Assembly (NCBI RefSeq): GCF_023343835.1
Contig: NC_064438.1
Coordinates: 18,682,077 to 18,746,076 of the forward strand
DNA: 64,000 bases
DNA from: Lagopus muta
Taxonomy: Eukaryota; Chordata; Aves; Galliformes; Phasianidae
Direction: 5' to 3'
In this document: in pieces, positions 20,399-32,300 of the stretch
Position numbering within the stretch: position 1 is the first letter of the stretch
Layout of the letters: every line of letters starts with the position of its first letter
Translations under genes and position numbers: made by a program
The notes under the pieces: generated by a model
The model's input: only the letters and a program-made list of their open reading frames with translations
Told to the model about the DNA's origin: nothing
Database searches by the model: none

Positions 20399-23300
20399 GT
20401 GAGTGCCGGGCTGCGGCCGGCCTGCCGCTGTGTGGGCAGCGGGGAGCCTCGGTGGGCCGGAGCCGTGCTACCTTGTTGGACCGGACCGGTGCTACCGGTG
20501 TGTGGGGCTGTGAGGCCCGGGGGATGAATGCAGGACGAAAGGAGCAGTTCCGTCCCACGGCACATTGAACAGGAGGCATTGGAGGTGGGCCTGCCAGGCT
20601 GGGCGCTGCTGCCTTGGTCTCCGCAGGTCCAAAGCATGAGTGCTTTTTGGTAACCTTGCTCCTGTATTTAGCCCAAAGCTGGTTGTTGTTCGTCAGATGT
20701 TAATTCTTTTAGTCTGTCGGGTTTCTCTCTCGAAATTATTTCTCTTCGGTTTTATTACTAATTGTTCTTACACATTCATTTCTCCTGCTCTCTAAGGTGT
20801 GAGGATGGGCCTCTAAAGAAGTTCAAACATTTTGTGTAATTTAAAAGGCCAAACTTAAGGTGTAGCATTGAAATGCTCTACTTAATTTCAGAGGCAGCTT
20901 CTTGGCTTCTCAGCCAGGTGAGGGCTGCCGTGCTGAGCTTCTCTGTTAGTTTGGTGTCACACTCTAAAGAGCACACCTTCAGTTCTTCAATTTCCTTTAA
21001 AATAGTTCTGCTTATTCTCATTCAGCAGACTGCAAGTGTATGTATTATTCTAGATAATGTTTTCTTACTCTTGTAGGAGTCCAAATATGTTTTTTTGTAC
21101 ATGTGTGATATCTGGGATGGAAGGTTAACACCCATCGCATCCAGAAGTTAAAATGTAAATGTGTACGTAGCATATAAATGTATGAATGTTTGAAAAAAGG
21201 ATGTCAGATGAGGAGGGAAAGCAAAGGTCAGTTTCCAAGAAAACTCATCAATGCATTTGAAAGAGGAAGCAAGAAAGCATACAGCACAATTCAAATGAAA
21301 TTACCAGCACTGAGCATGTAGGGACAGAAGTGAAAAAATCATGGCATAAAATGATGCAATTGTAATCTTGCAGGAGTATTGAAGAAATAATCTATGAGTT
21401 AATATGAGAAATAAGGCCTAGTCTGTTATGCAACAGAATACACCAACATCCAAGTTTGTATTGCTGCTGGTTTTTGGTTGAGCTTTCACTGAAAGCTAAA
21501 TCAATGCACAGACATGTTGACTAAAGCTAAGCTAGGTGAAGGATGCAAGTTATTCAGAGAATAACTTCAGACAAGTTAGGTGTCATTCATGCAAATTAGT
21601 GTTGGAGCTATCAGCTGCATTACGCAGAACAGATGAGATGGAGGGAAAGCAGAAAGACATCTTCATTATCTTCCTGATCTGTATTAAAAAAAAAAAAACA
21701 AAAAAAAAACTACATGAAAGTATCTTCCTGAACTTTTTGTTTGTTTGCTTTCAGAGCCTGCAGTAAAGCAACCAGCTGAATAAATTATGAAATAGAAGGC
21801 TTAGGAAAAGTTTGTTTCATCAGGCACTCAGATTTGCTTTTGTCAGGTGTAACGGTGCTATCACTGTTGCAGATTGATTCTGTAAGGCTTTGGCATGCTA
21901 TTGTATTTTTGTGGTTTTTATTTTTTCCAATCTTTTTTCCTATAAAGGAAACATGATCTCAAAAAATTTGTATAGGGTTGTTCAAACTGTGAAGGAAGGT
22001 GGGGAGTTATTGCAGTTGGCTGTCCTAACTGGAAGGATATTTATCTGAGATCCTTCAAGACCCTTTCAGGACTTGTGCCTGATGCTGAGTTTTAAATGCT
22101 GTTTTTGTTAGAGGTCTGAAAAACGTTTGTCAATCCAAATATGACTTGAAGACATAATTAGACATCAAACTAATTGCAGTGAGTTATGTGAATAACAGTA
22201 AGAATAAACACCTAGTATAGGATGGGATGTGGTAGTTTCCTAGGTCATAATCCTGCATTAAGAAGTCAAGGCTTTTGCAAACAGAATGTGAGCGAATCAT
22301 CATCACATGGCAAAAGTTATACTGGGTTGATGAGCCAGGAGTGTCATCTGGAGGGCATGTGCTAATTCTTCTGCCACTCTATTTTGTACCGATAATACCT
22401 CAGCCAAGGCTTTGCTGTAGTTTTGAATGCTGTACATCAGGAAGGGGTACGGGCTGATGGGAGAGAACTCAGATGCGTGGGAGTTGTTAAAGACATAATA
22501 AATTGTCAAACAATTCAATTGAAATGTATTGGCTGTGTAACAGAAGGAATAACCAGAACGTAATTATTTGTAAGAGATAAGCAGTGAAATACAAATGGAT
22601 GTATTACTGGGGGAAAACTTTCAGTGGTTTGAACGGCATTGCTCTGTTTTATCTCTTTGATTGCATTGTGCATCTCCATAAACAGGGATATGTGACATTC
22701 CAGCTGTATCTATAGGTAGTCAAAGCACCAGGGTGTAGATCTGCTTAATTGTAGTTGCAAATTGGTGTATGTTACGCTGAAGTTTCAGCAGGTAATAGAC
22801 ACTGTAGTAACCTTGTGGAGCTGTACAGTAAACTGTGGAGACAAGGTGCTGATGGACTTTCTTCGTAGAAGGAAGAAAAAAAGTATGAACTATTACTTTT
22901 TAAAGAATATTTTAAAATATCTTTTTATATTCTTCAGTTTTATCATTGCTGTCAGATTGTAGCAAGTCTTTTAAACCTTTGCTAACCAGAGGGTTTGGCT
23001 TGGGGATTAACGAAATACCTCACGAGTGGCACATGTTAAAGTGTTTGTCCTCAGTTCATCACAGGTTTTGTTTATTTTGTTTTGACAAAGCTGGAAGTGT
23101 TCCAGCTTTATTCCATAACAAAGGAGGTCAGATAAGGGACAATGAAATGGTGTCTTGTTGGATATGCTTAAATAGGAGGTACTCAGATTGTAGTCACCAG
23201 CCCATTATAGGTATCTCCTGACTTGTCTTCCATTTATTTGGTATAGGGTGTAAAGGACAAAGGAGGAGGCAGAAATCTCATCCCTAGATGCAGCGTTTTT

Positions 23301-26300
23301 ATTGATGATATATTTTAAGAGTTGTATTCTTGGCTACATAGAAAATTATCTTTAAAATAGGAGGTACTGCTTACGTGAAAAAAAATTGTTGTTTTCTAAG
23401 CCTTTAACTCAGATAATTGGTTTATGACAACAGAAAGTTGATGGCAGTAAAATTAGCAGATGGTGATGAGAGCTGAGAAGTTTCATGTGTTCTAAATTCT
23501 CTTAAGTGAGTGAGCCTCACTTGTCTTTAATAGATTGTGTGAATTGTCTGAACTCTTTACTCACCAATAATGAAAGATCAACAATATTTATTTTCCAGAG
23601 TGCTTATAAGGACCGTACTGTACAGCACAATTAACCTGTATCCTGTTTGGATGCCTGATCACTAACCAGAAAGTGACTAAAATAGCTCTGAAGGGTAACC
23701 ATTTTTGTAGCTGCTGTTCTTGTGTATCTGTGGAATAGGAAGCCTTAATTGCAGCACTTCTGAACCTGGCTGTGAACATAGATGTGTCTATATGCATGTG
23801 CCTCAAGTGAACACAAGGATTGGATTGTTCAGTGAGGCTGGGGGTGGAGAAATTGGAGTTTAGTTGCACCTCCTTTTTCCTTTCCTTTGCCATAAGTACT
23901 TTATTTGTAGTTAGCAGTTCCTTTAGTCTGGATTGAGTCCTGTCCTGCCTTCTGCAGGGTGTTTTGAGTGTCAGTGTTATTTATATTGCCGTGTGATGAG
24001 TCAGGTCAGGGAGCTATCATGAATGAAATCGTATTTCTTGTGATAAGATTAACTACCAGCAAAACCCATTCTCTAATCTGGATAACTGAACAGCATCATA
24101 AATATTAGCACTGTTGGTAGTATGAGTAAGTGGGTCAGAAGGCTGAACAGCTGCTTTCACGTGTCTCGTGGATTGATATTAAGGTTAACGTAGGACAAGA
24201 GGACGTGAAAGGCTAAGCTAATAAGTTTTCCTTAAATTAGCACAATTTGAAATGTAATTGATTCACTGCCTTGCAAAACTGTTGTGAGGGTTGGATTAGA
24301 TGATCTCAGAGGTCTTTTCCAACCTCTGTGGTTCTGTATCTGTGATACATTGTAGGTGAAAGAAGCAGTGATTTTGCATAGAAATCACTTTGATTTCACA
24401 GTTGTGAAATTTTTTTAAGACACCAAAATGCTGTTAGTGAATGTGTTCTGTGGGAAGTTTTTTCATTGCACTTGTTGGCCATGTCTGTCATCCAAACATC
24501 AGAAAGCAACTAGAATGTCTTTTTTACTTGATAGGCCAGCAGAAGCAACCTAGCAACTGACCTTAAGTTTCATTGGTGGTATGAGTTTAAAAATAAATAA
24601 ATAAAATGGAATGGAGGGAGAGAAGGGAAACGGTTGGATAGACCATGGCCAGCACATTTGTCTGCAGTGACAACGTGATTAGATGAGGACAGCATTTTGC
24701 TCTGGTAATACTGTTGACCTTTTTATGGTACGCATAAGAAAGTGAAAGATCAATGAGTAGTGTGTTGGAGTGAGAAACCACTGCAACCTTTATGAACTGC
24801 TTGTTTACCACGATACCTCTTCCCTGTTACAAATCTTCATACAAGTATACATAGAGTTGTCCAGTGACAAAAATAAAAAAATAGATAAAGTCTTTTCAGT
24901 TCTTTGCTTTTTTAGGTTTTGTGATATTTTTTCTGAGCTTTGGTGCAGGTAATCAGAAGTTTGTAATGTTTTTCTAAATAGCTGATTGCTTTATGTTGTA
25001 TACCTTGGCAACTAATCAACAAGTAAGCTCATGTTTTCTTTTTAAATTGCGATCAGTGATGTGTCTGTTAAATTCTTTATTGTTGGAGTGCATCTGTGGA
25101 TCAAGATGTTTCCATATGGCAGTTGTTTTGTAATTTAAGTGGCACGTCAAGCATTCAGGTGAACCATCTAACAGAAAACATCTGTGACATCAGCAGTCTT
25201 TTAGACTTAATTTTATTTTATTTTTTTTAAACTGGGGGGGACACGCTGCAGAATGTTACAGCCAGGTGTTTATTTGCAGAATGAAATCATTGCATAATTC
25301 CATATAAATGTAATATTCTATGTTTTGAAGTAAAATGTCAGCTACCTCCCAAGAAGTGATCAGCTTTGTCACCTGCAACTTACAGGGCTTTGCTGCATTC
25401 AGAGAAAGTGGAGCACAGCATTAATTTTCACAAACTTAAATTTTCTTGTGATGGTTTCTAAATAGGATTGCAGAATTGTGATGGTGGGGTGTATGTATTT
25501 GTTTCTGTTGATTAGAAGCAGTCATATACCTTCTACAGTAGGTTTGAGTGCTGCTCCTCAGTTGCAGTTACCATTGTTGCAGTGGGGCACAGTAATATAG
25601 AAAATGAGTTTCCAATTTTCAGACTTCAAGTGCGCCTTCATTTTTTGGATTCTTTCTTCTGCTTTGTCTCCTGTTTATTTTTCTAATGCATCACATGTGC
25701 TTGCTGCCAAGTCTTGTCTTCTAACTTGATTGGAAGAGACTATGGTTTGCAAAAGCTGCTTGTTATGTGACAGGGAAAATGTTAAAGTACTCCAAATTTG
25801 TTACTCAGTTTTGTATTTATGCCTTGGGATGGAGCATATTTTGGGGAATGGGTCAGGTAACTCTTCACTAAATTGAAGCGTTTGAGCCATCATATTTTAA
25901 AATGTTTTTTAAATCTCATTAGAAATATGGAATGCTTTCTTTTTCTTTTTCCTTGAAGCATGGTTAACAGTTGTAGATAATCCTACAGTTTTGTGGGATA
26001 TGACTTCAAAACTGTTTTTGATTTATTTTTTGTCTATTTGGTTGTCAAAGTTGACCTGTCAAGCTAGGAAAATGAAACAGAGCATTTATTTACATTGTGT
26101 ACATTTTCAAGTAATGTGTTTTCTATTGGCTGTTATCCATAATACATTTCAGTGAATGTACAGAGCATAAAGGGAATTGTAAACTCATGTTTTAACCTAC
26201 AGTATTAGGAAGAAACTAGACATAGTATGAACACAGGCATTCAGAGGATAGCTTACATTCTCAATGTCATTTATTTCTTTTTTTGTGTATTGAACAAGAG

Positions 26301-29300
26301 ATTGCAAAAAAGAAACTTTAAAAAAAAAAAAAAAAAAGATAATTCAGTTACAGAGTGCCACTGTTACCCACAACACAACACAATGATTATATATATATGT
26401 TATATATATATATATATATGTGATTTGTATATATACACCCTGGGCTCATTTCTACAGCTCAAGTGTTATGGGCAGCATGACCCTAATTGTGATGATGTCC
26501 TGGGGTCTGTGGGAAATAAATAGCTCACCTTCTGCTCTTGGTGCATTATAAAATGGCCAGGTCATTAATGCTTGCTGAGGTTACGAGATAGTTGCTGCAT
26601 TGTTTAAAATTTGCATTAAAAATGCTTTGTATCCATAAATAATGAGAAAACCATTTATTTCTTTAACTCTACCCAACCTCTGAAATATTTACAGTTTAAT
26701 ACTTTTTATGAGTGTAATAATTAGTTCTTTCATAGTCCTGTAGCAATGAGACAGACAAAGGCAGATTTATTGGACATGTTAATATTAATTAATTACAGAA
26801 GGAAGGTGGATAATTTTAATTCCCTTAAAACATTGTGTATTAATTGAAGTTTCCCTTCTATCTTTATCTTCTCTGAGATCTTAACCAGGGTAATTCTTAG
26901 GACACAGAAGAAATGATGAGAAGCATTTTTGTTTCTGGCTTCTTGTCTTAAAACCCCAAATTTATTTTATTGCTCTTTTATTCTCAATAATGGGAAAAAA
27001 GGGATACCTGCTAAGTTTTTTAAGCTGTTCTGCTTACTCTTAAGCAAGACAAGATGTAAGAGAGAGATATATTGCTGCTTCCTAGTTATGATAAACTTTA
27101 ATGCTGCTGACTGGGTACAAAGAAAAGGGAATATGAAGCAGAATTGATTCTTGCCTTTTTATACAGCGTTCCTCTTGTGTGTGTATTTTTTTGGTTTAAT
27201 TGAATACAGATTCAGATAAATAATTCAGAAATGGGCCTTAAATTGATCAGATACTGGAAAACTGCACAAAATAGTACTTAAACAACTGTACTTTTTTGGT
27301 CTTGTAGCTATCCTTATAAGTTCAGAATGATGATATCCATTTATTACAAGCTGTATGTCAGAATGCTCCTCTGGTGCCTTGGATCAAATGTTGGGGGAGG
27401 CAGCATGCTGTGTGGCCAAGGAATGTGCTGCCTGGTGGGGCTCTGTGTTCCAAAGAATCCCACTTATGTGACATACAACTGGGCACTGTGCAATGCCACT
27501 TGGCTCTGTGTATGGGCGTACTGAGCCAATCCAGCTGACTGTGTGTTGCAGTGAGCTGCTGGCAAGCTGCATCTAGGAGGTGGCAGTGTCATGGCAAGAA
27601 AAGGCCAAGAATTTAGCTGCTCTGTGTATACAGACACTTATCTATTAGAAACATCTCTGTAATCATCTTTCAAGCTTTTTAACAGATGCCTAAGATAAAA
27701 TCATTGAAATTTGAAGTTAGGCAACTTCAGTCTGCAGAGTTTCATAAAATCATAGAATGGTTGAAAAGGACTTCATAGATCATCGAGTTTCAACCCCCCT
27801 GCTCTGTGCAGGGTCTCCAACCACCAGACCAGGCTGCCCAGAGCCACATCCAGCCTGGCCTTGAATGCCTCCAGGGATGGGGCATCCACAGCTTCCTTGG
27901 GCAACCTGTTCCAGTGCGTCACCACCCTCTGTGTGAAAAACTTCCTCCTAATATCCAACCTAAACCTCCCCTGTCTCAGTTTGAAACCATTCTCTCAGTT
28001 CCCTCAACCTTTCCTCATATGAGAGGTACTCCAGTTAGGAAGTAGATAGGATTTCTTAGCAAAAAGGGTAAATAAACACTGGAACAGTTTATTGGTGGAG
28101 GATGTGGCTCATCATTGCTTGGAGTACTAGGATTATGGGAGCTTTGTTAGTTTAAAAAGTGTGCTTTAATCTTTCATCTGGAAAAAGTTCCACAACCTGC
28201 ATTAAAGAAGAGGAGCACGTAGTGTTTGTGGTGGTTTTGAGAAAAAATCATTGATGCTTATGGTTCTACAAATCAGCACTCTGATTGCTTCAACTTTTGA
28301 ACTTCAGGAGGATGAGGTTACGTGCTTTGTCTTGGCACGCTTTTAATGTTGCAGTTCAGCATTAAAGCAATGGTCCTAATTATAAGTACCTTAGCCTCTG
28401 TTTAGGTGTCAGAAGTTAGTCTAGCAGTTGGCTAGGTATGTTCCTTACAGTTCCACCACTCTGTCTTCATGCTTAAGAAATGTGAGGATAGATGAGTACT
28501 CTGAGACTGACAAGAAGATGCTTGATACTGTTCTCATGCGTTTGTGATTTTGCTGCATAACTTGGAAGGAAAACCAATAAATAACACTGAGGAATTTCTG
28601 GATGGAGCATACATCGGGGAGCAGGGAGCTATCCAGTTTCTTGTGGTGTAGATTGGCCTCTCTTAAGAACTGAGATACTATGTGTGCACATTTCACTTCT
28701 TTGGGCTTACATATATCTGACAGGCCTTACTTTCAGACACCATTTCCTGCTTACTTGTCTTTGAGACTTGTTCCATTTGCCCACATGGCCTGAAGTGAAT
28801 AAGAGGCTGTAGCGTGGTATTTTAGCCAAGGTTTTGCTCAGAGGAGCTCTCACAGCAGCAGAGTGAAGAATAGGCAGGACCACATGTGGAAACACAAAAA
28901 TAATGAAAATAGGCTTTGACTTAGTACGTATGCATCCGATACTCAAGAGGAAGGAGATGTTAGTTGCCTCAGCTTATGAATTTTGTGGCATTTCAGGGGA
29001 AGAAGAAAGACTCACAGCTTTATGATAGCTGCTTATTCTTCTAGTGGGTGTTTGTATTGTATGGTTGCTTTTTCAATCTACACGTGATGAAGTGTGTAAT
29101 TTGAGCTTTAAGCAAGCTTTCAATTTCCTTCTGTTTACACTTCTGTCGGGCAAAAGTTCTATAACTGCTTCACTTCAATTCACCACAGCATTTTTCAGCA
29201 GGTTATACTGAAATTTGAAATACTAGTTTGTGTATTTTTCATAATGCATTGTCTTAATTGTGAGGGGGGAGCTTACATTAAAAACGAATTGCTTCAAAGC

Positions 29301-32300
29301 TTAAGCAGATGTACCTTCTTTATCAGTCATACAGTGTCCATACCATATTTTTACTGAAGACAAAACTCACTTTGCTTAACACGTTGTATGGTTTCGTTCT
29401 CAGGTTGGCTCTTCTCTATGTAACAGATTCTGTAGTTTATTTTGTTTTCTTTGATGTTCTTGGGAGTGCATTTAAAGTATATGCTTTGGAAAAAGAACTT
29501 TACAATAAGCTTTGGAAAAAGAACTTTGTCTTAATGATTGCATTTAGTTCAGCTGTCTTTCAGGTTCGTGTGCTTTTAGCCTCATTTGTGCTTGAAAGGT
29601 ATTAAGTCTAGATTGTTGTTCTTATTATCTTAACAATGTTCTTATTTTACAGGTACACCTGCAATTAAAGTTTTAATGCCTGCACTTTCTCCTACAATGG
29701 AAGAAGGAAACATTGTGAAATGGTTAAAGAAGGAAGGTGAGACACCATTTTCCGCGTCCTCAGTTGCAATTCTTCAGCTTTATGTGCTGTAAGAATAAGT
29801 TCTTTGTTTCAGGCTGTATCTTAGCATTTTGAAGCAAAATGTTTGGTGTGTCTGTGCTTTCTTTTAGAACAATACCTCACTTTACAATTGTTGGCTTTGA
29901 ATACTTTTTCTTCAGTTGTATTCTATAAGGTTGCTTTGACCACATTTTGAACATTTTCTATAAGGTTGTTCAAGGGTGTGAGTATTTGTTTGTGGCTTGT
30001 TTGTTTTTTCTTAATTCCCAGTGTTGTTGTGATTAACAGTAGCAGCTTTAAAGATATGACAGCCCTTTAGTTTGGGGAGGGGTCTCTGTTTCCTTATTCT
30101 GGTGGGTGATAAAATAGTTTAAGAATATGGTATTTTTATAGTTGTTCTTTAGGACTTACCTTCTGAACATCAGTTGCAATTTGTTGATCTAAATCTGCAT
30201 TTTGATTGTTCTACCTGGATAAATGAGTTCTTTCTTCAAAGTGTAGGTAAGGCCTTCATCACTGAATTACCAAAGTACTTTATGTGTGTCTGTTTTGAAT
30301 ATTTTGGGATGTGAAAAGATGGCAAATCCATAGCTCAGAGGTTCTCTTGTAATGGACATGAACTCTTCCAGTAGGAGTATCTGCAAAACAAACTAGGAAA
30401 AATATGACAGTTTGTATATGGTAAATAATAATAATAATAATATATACATATATAAAAATGAATGAATTGGTTTTCTTCATAAATTGATCTTAGGATTCAG
30501 CAGCCATACAGTGATTTTTCACAGGATTCCCACTACATGCCAACCCCAACACAAGAAGAAAAAAAATATTTTAATTAAAATGAAATCTTGATTGTTGATT
30601 TGACTTTGTGATAAGCTATTTTAGCATTGTCGTTGCTCTACTTGCTATTTAGAAGTAAACCAAAATTAAGTAAGAGATATCAACATGTTAAGATCTATTT
30701 AAGATTTATTGGCACTGATGTGCTGCTGAACTTTTGGCAGTCTGGAAAAGGAGCATAATGATGACATTAAAAAAGAAAGTTAAGAGAAAAACCACATGCT
30801 TCTGTCTGCAAGAGGTGCTCATAGCAGTGTGATTCACCAATGAGTTGACCATCCATGTGAAGCAGCATTATTGAATAGAAATGGTTGATAACATGATATA
30901 AAAAAAACATTTAAAACCAGTTGACAGAAGTGATTGCATTTGAAGTGTATTTCCCAGCTTCCCCAGCAGGGGCCAGTAGAATACTAGTTGAATTATTTTT
31001 TTGCTCTTTGTTTAAGAATGAAATGTTTTTGTTTAACAGTTTCATGGTATGAGCAGATCATTTCAGTAAGGCAGAAAGAAAAACACTGAACTGAATTGAC
31101 AGCTTTACTCTTTTCTTGTCACTGTTCATGCAGTTTCATATAACGTCCGGTGGGTAATAAAGTCCTTCACTTAAAAACTGTGTATCCAAAAATTTTTATT
31201 TATTATGTATGAATTTAATGTTGATGAAAGATGATAGATTAACAGCCCTGGAGATGAAAACCCCCTAATTACTCTGGGTAGGAAACAGAACAGGCAACAG
31301 CGCTAGCAGTTTCCCCATGCAGTGTAACTTGGTCTTCTGAGAAAGCACCTCCAGGGACTTCTATGCTCAGTCAACTTTGATTTAATTTGCAAAGAGCACT
31401 TCAAAGAATGCAGTTTGTATCTTGTGATTTGGATACTTGTCTGCTAGTAATTGAATAGAGAATTCAGGCTATTGAATGTCAGTTGGAAGGGATTTCCTAG
31501 AGGGAACGTCAGTTTCAGTAGAAATACTAATCATTCAGTCTAGCTACAAGAAATGACTGATTTAAGTTTTTTCTTTTAAATGTGAAAATAAAAAGAATTT
31601 TTGAATGTATCGTATATAATCTCAGAGAGCTAGCTACCATTAAGGCAACTCCTTTTGAAAAAGCTGCTTTCTCATTCAAAAACATAAAAACAAAGGTACG
31701 TTTTGCAAAGCTGTTCATCCCAATCATCTCTACTGGGAAAGCTGATTTGTAATTGACATCAAAGTGGGCCCTGTTTTGGAGCTATCACATTTTGCACTCT
31801 CTACTAAAAATGACTATGATCCTTTCTATTACAGTGAATCACTGAAACCCGTGAGATTTTGAAGCCAGCTATGAAGTATTCTTGATTAAAATTTCATTTG
31901 ATCAATTGCCTTCCAAATCTGTGACTGCTTCTTGGCTGCAATGCTTATTGGGAACAGGGAAAAGAAAACAAACCAAACAAGTGGCAAAGTGGTTTACCCA
32001 TCTCCTTGAAGACTTTTCCTCTTGTCTTCCCTGCATATGAGTCCTCAGCTTTATACAGACAGCCCCATGTACCCGAGTTATGAGTTTATATTCTAAGGGA
32101 GAAATGTGTGATATTTGTTTTGGCTCGCTTGTGCTGTTAGTCCTGGTAGAGTTAGTGCTGAGCAATCTGCAGTAGTGAGAGATCTTCTCAATGGTGCAGA
32201 ACATTTTCAGACTGATTGCGGATTGCAAGAAGAGAATGAGCAAGCAGATAGGGTGTTCAGCTCCTTTCTTATCTCAGCTATATAGGTTATGGAATTTGCT

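Larger units (their letters stand above)
19960..20560. promoter_or_regulatory. CpG island over APIP exon 1, promoter and PDHX exon 1
   Basis: This is the only sustained GC- and CpG-dense stretch in an otherwise AT-rich window. Its edges were judged by eye. It covers both first coding exons, the promoter core, APIP intron 1 in part and the start of PDHX intron 1. Several long open frames run through it on both strands because stop codons are rare in such DNA; they are not genes. Confidence 0.85.
20399..29652 (+). other. PDHX: PDHX intron 1
   Basis: About 9.3 kb. It starts in the CpG island and then becomes AT-rich. It holds CR1 fragments at 24285 and 27748, a TA microsatellite, a poly(A) run, a GC-richer unassigned patch at about 27380-27600, and the 26-bp duplication near its 3' end. 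Confidence 0.85.

Noticed and set aside
19779-20637. Long open frames on both strands across the CpG island (up to 221 codons)
   Set aside because: Stop codons are rare in GC-rich DNA. The frames overlap APIP exon 1, the promoter and PDHX exon 1, and their Arg/Ala/Gly/Pro-rich translations match no family except where they coincide with PDHX exon 1.
29309-29605. 98-codon hydrophobic open frame just before PDHX exon 2
   Set aside because: It includes the 26-bp duplication and a T-rich intron stretch; the hydrophobic look comes from T-rich codons.
31470-31545. Possible CR1 3' end in reverse orientation (GTTGGAAGGGATTTCCTAGA)
   Set aside because: Only scattered words match the CR1 terminus and the terminal repeats are missing. 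Too weak to list.
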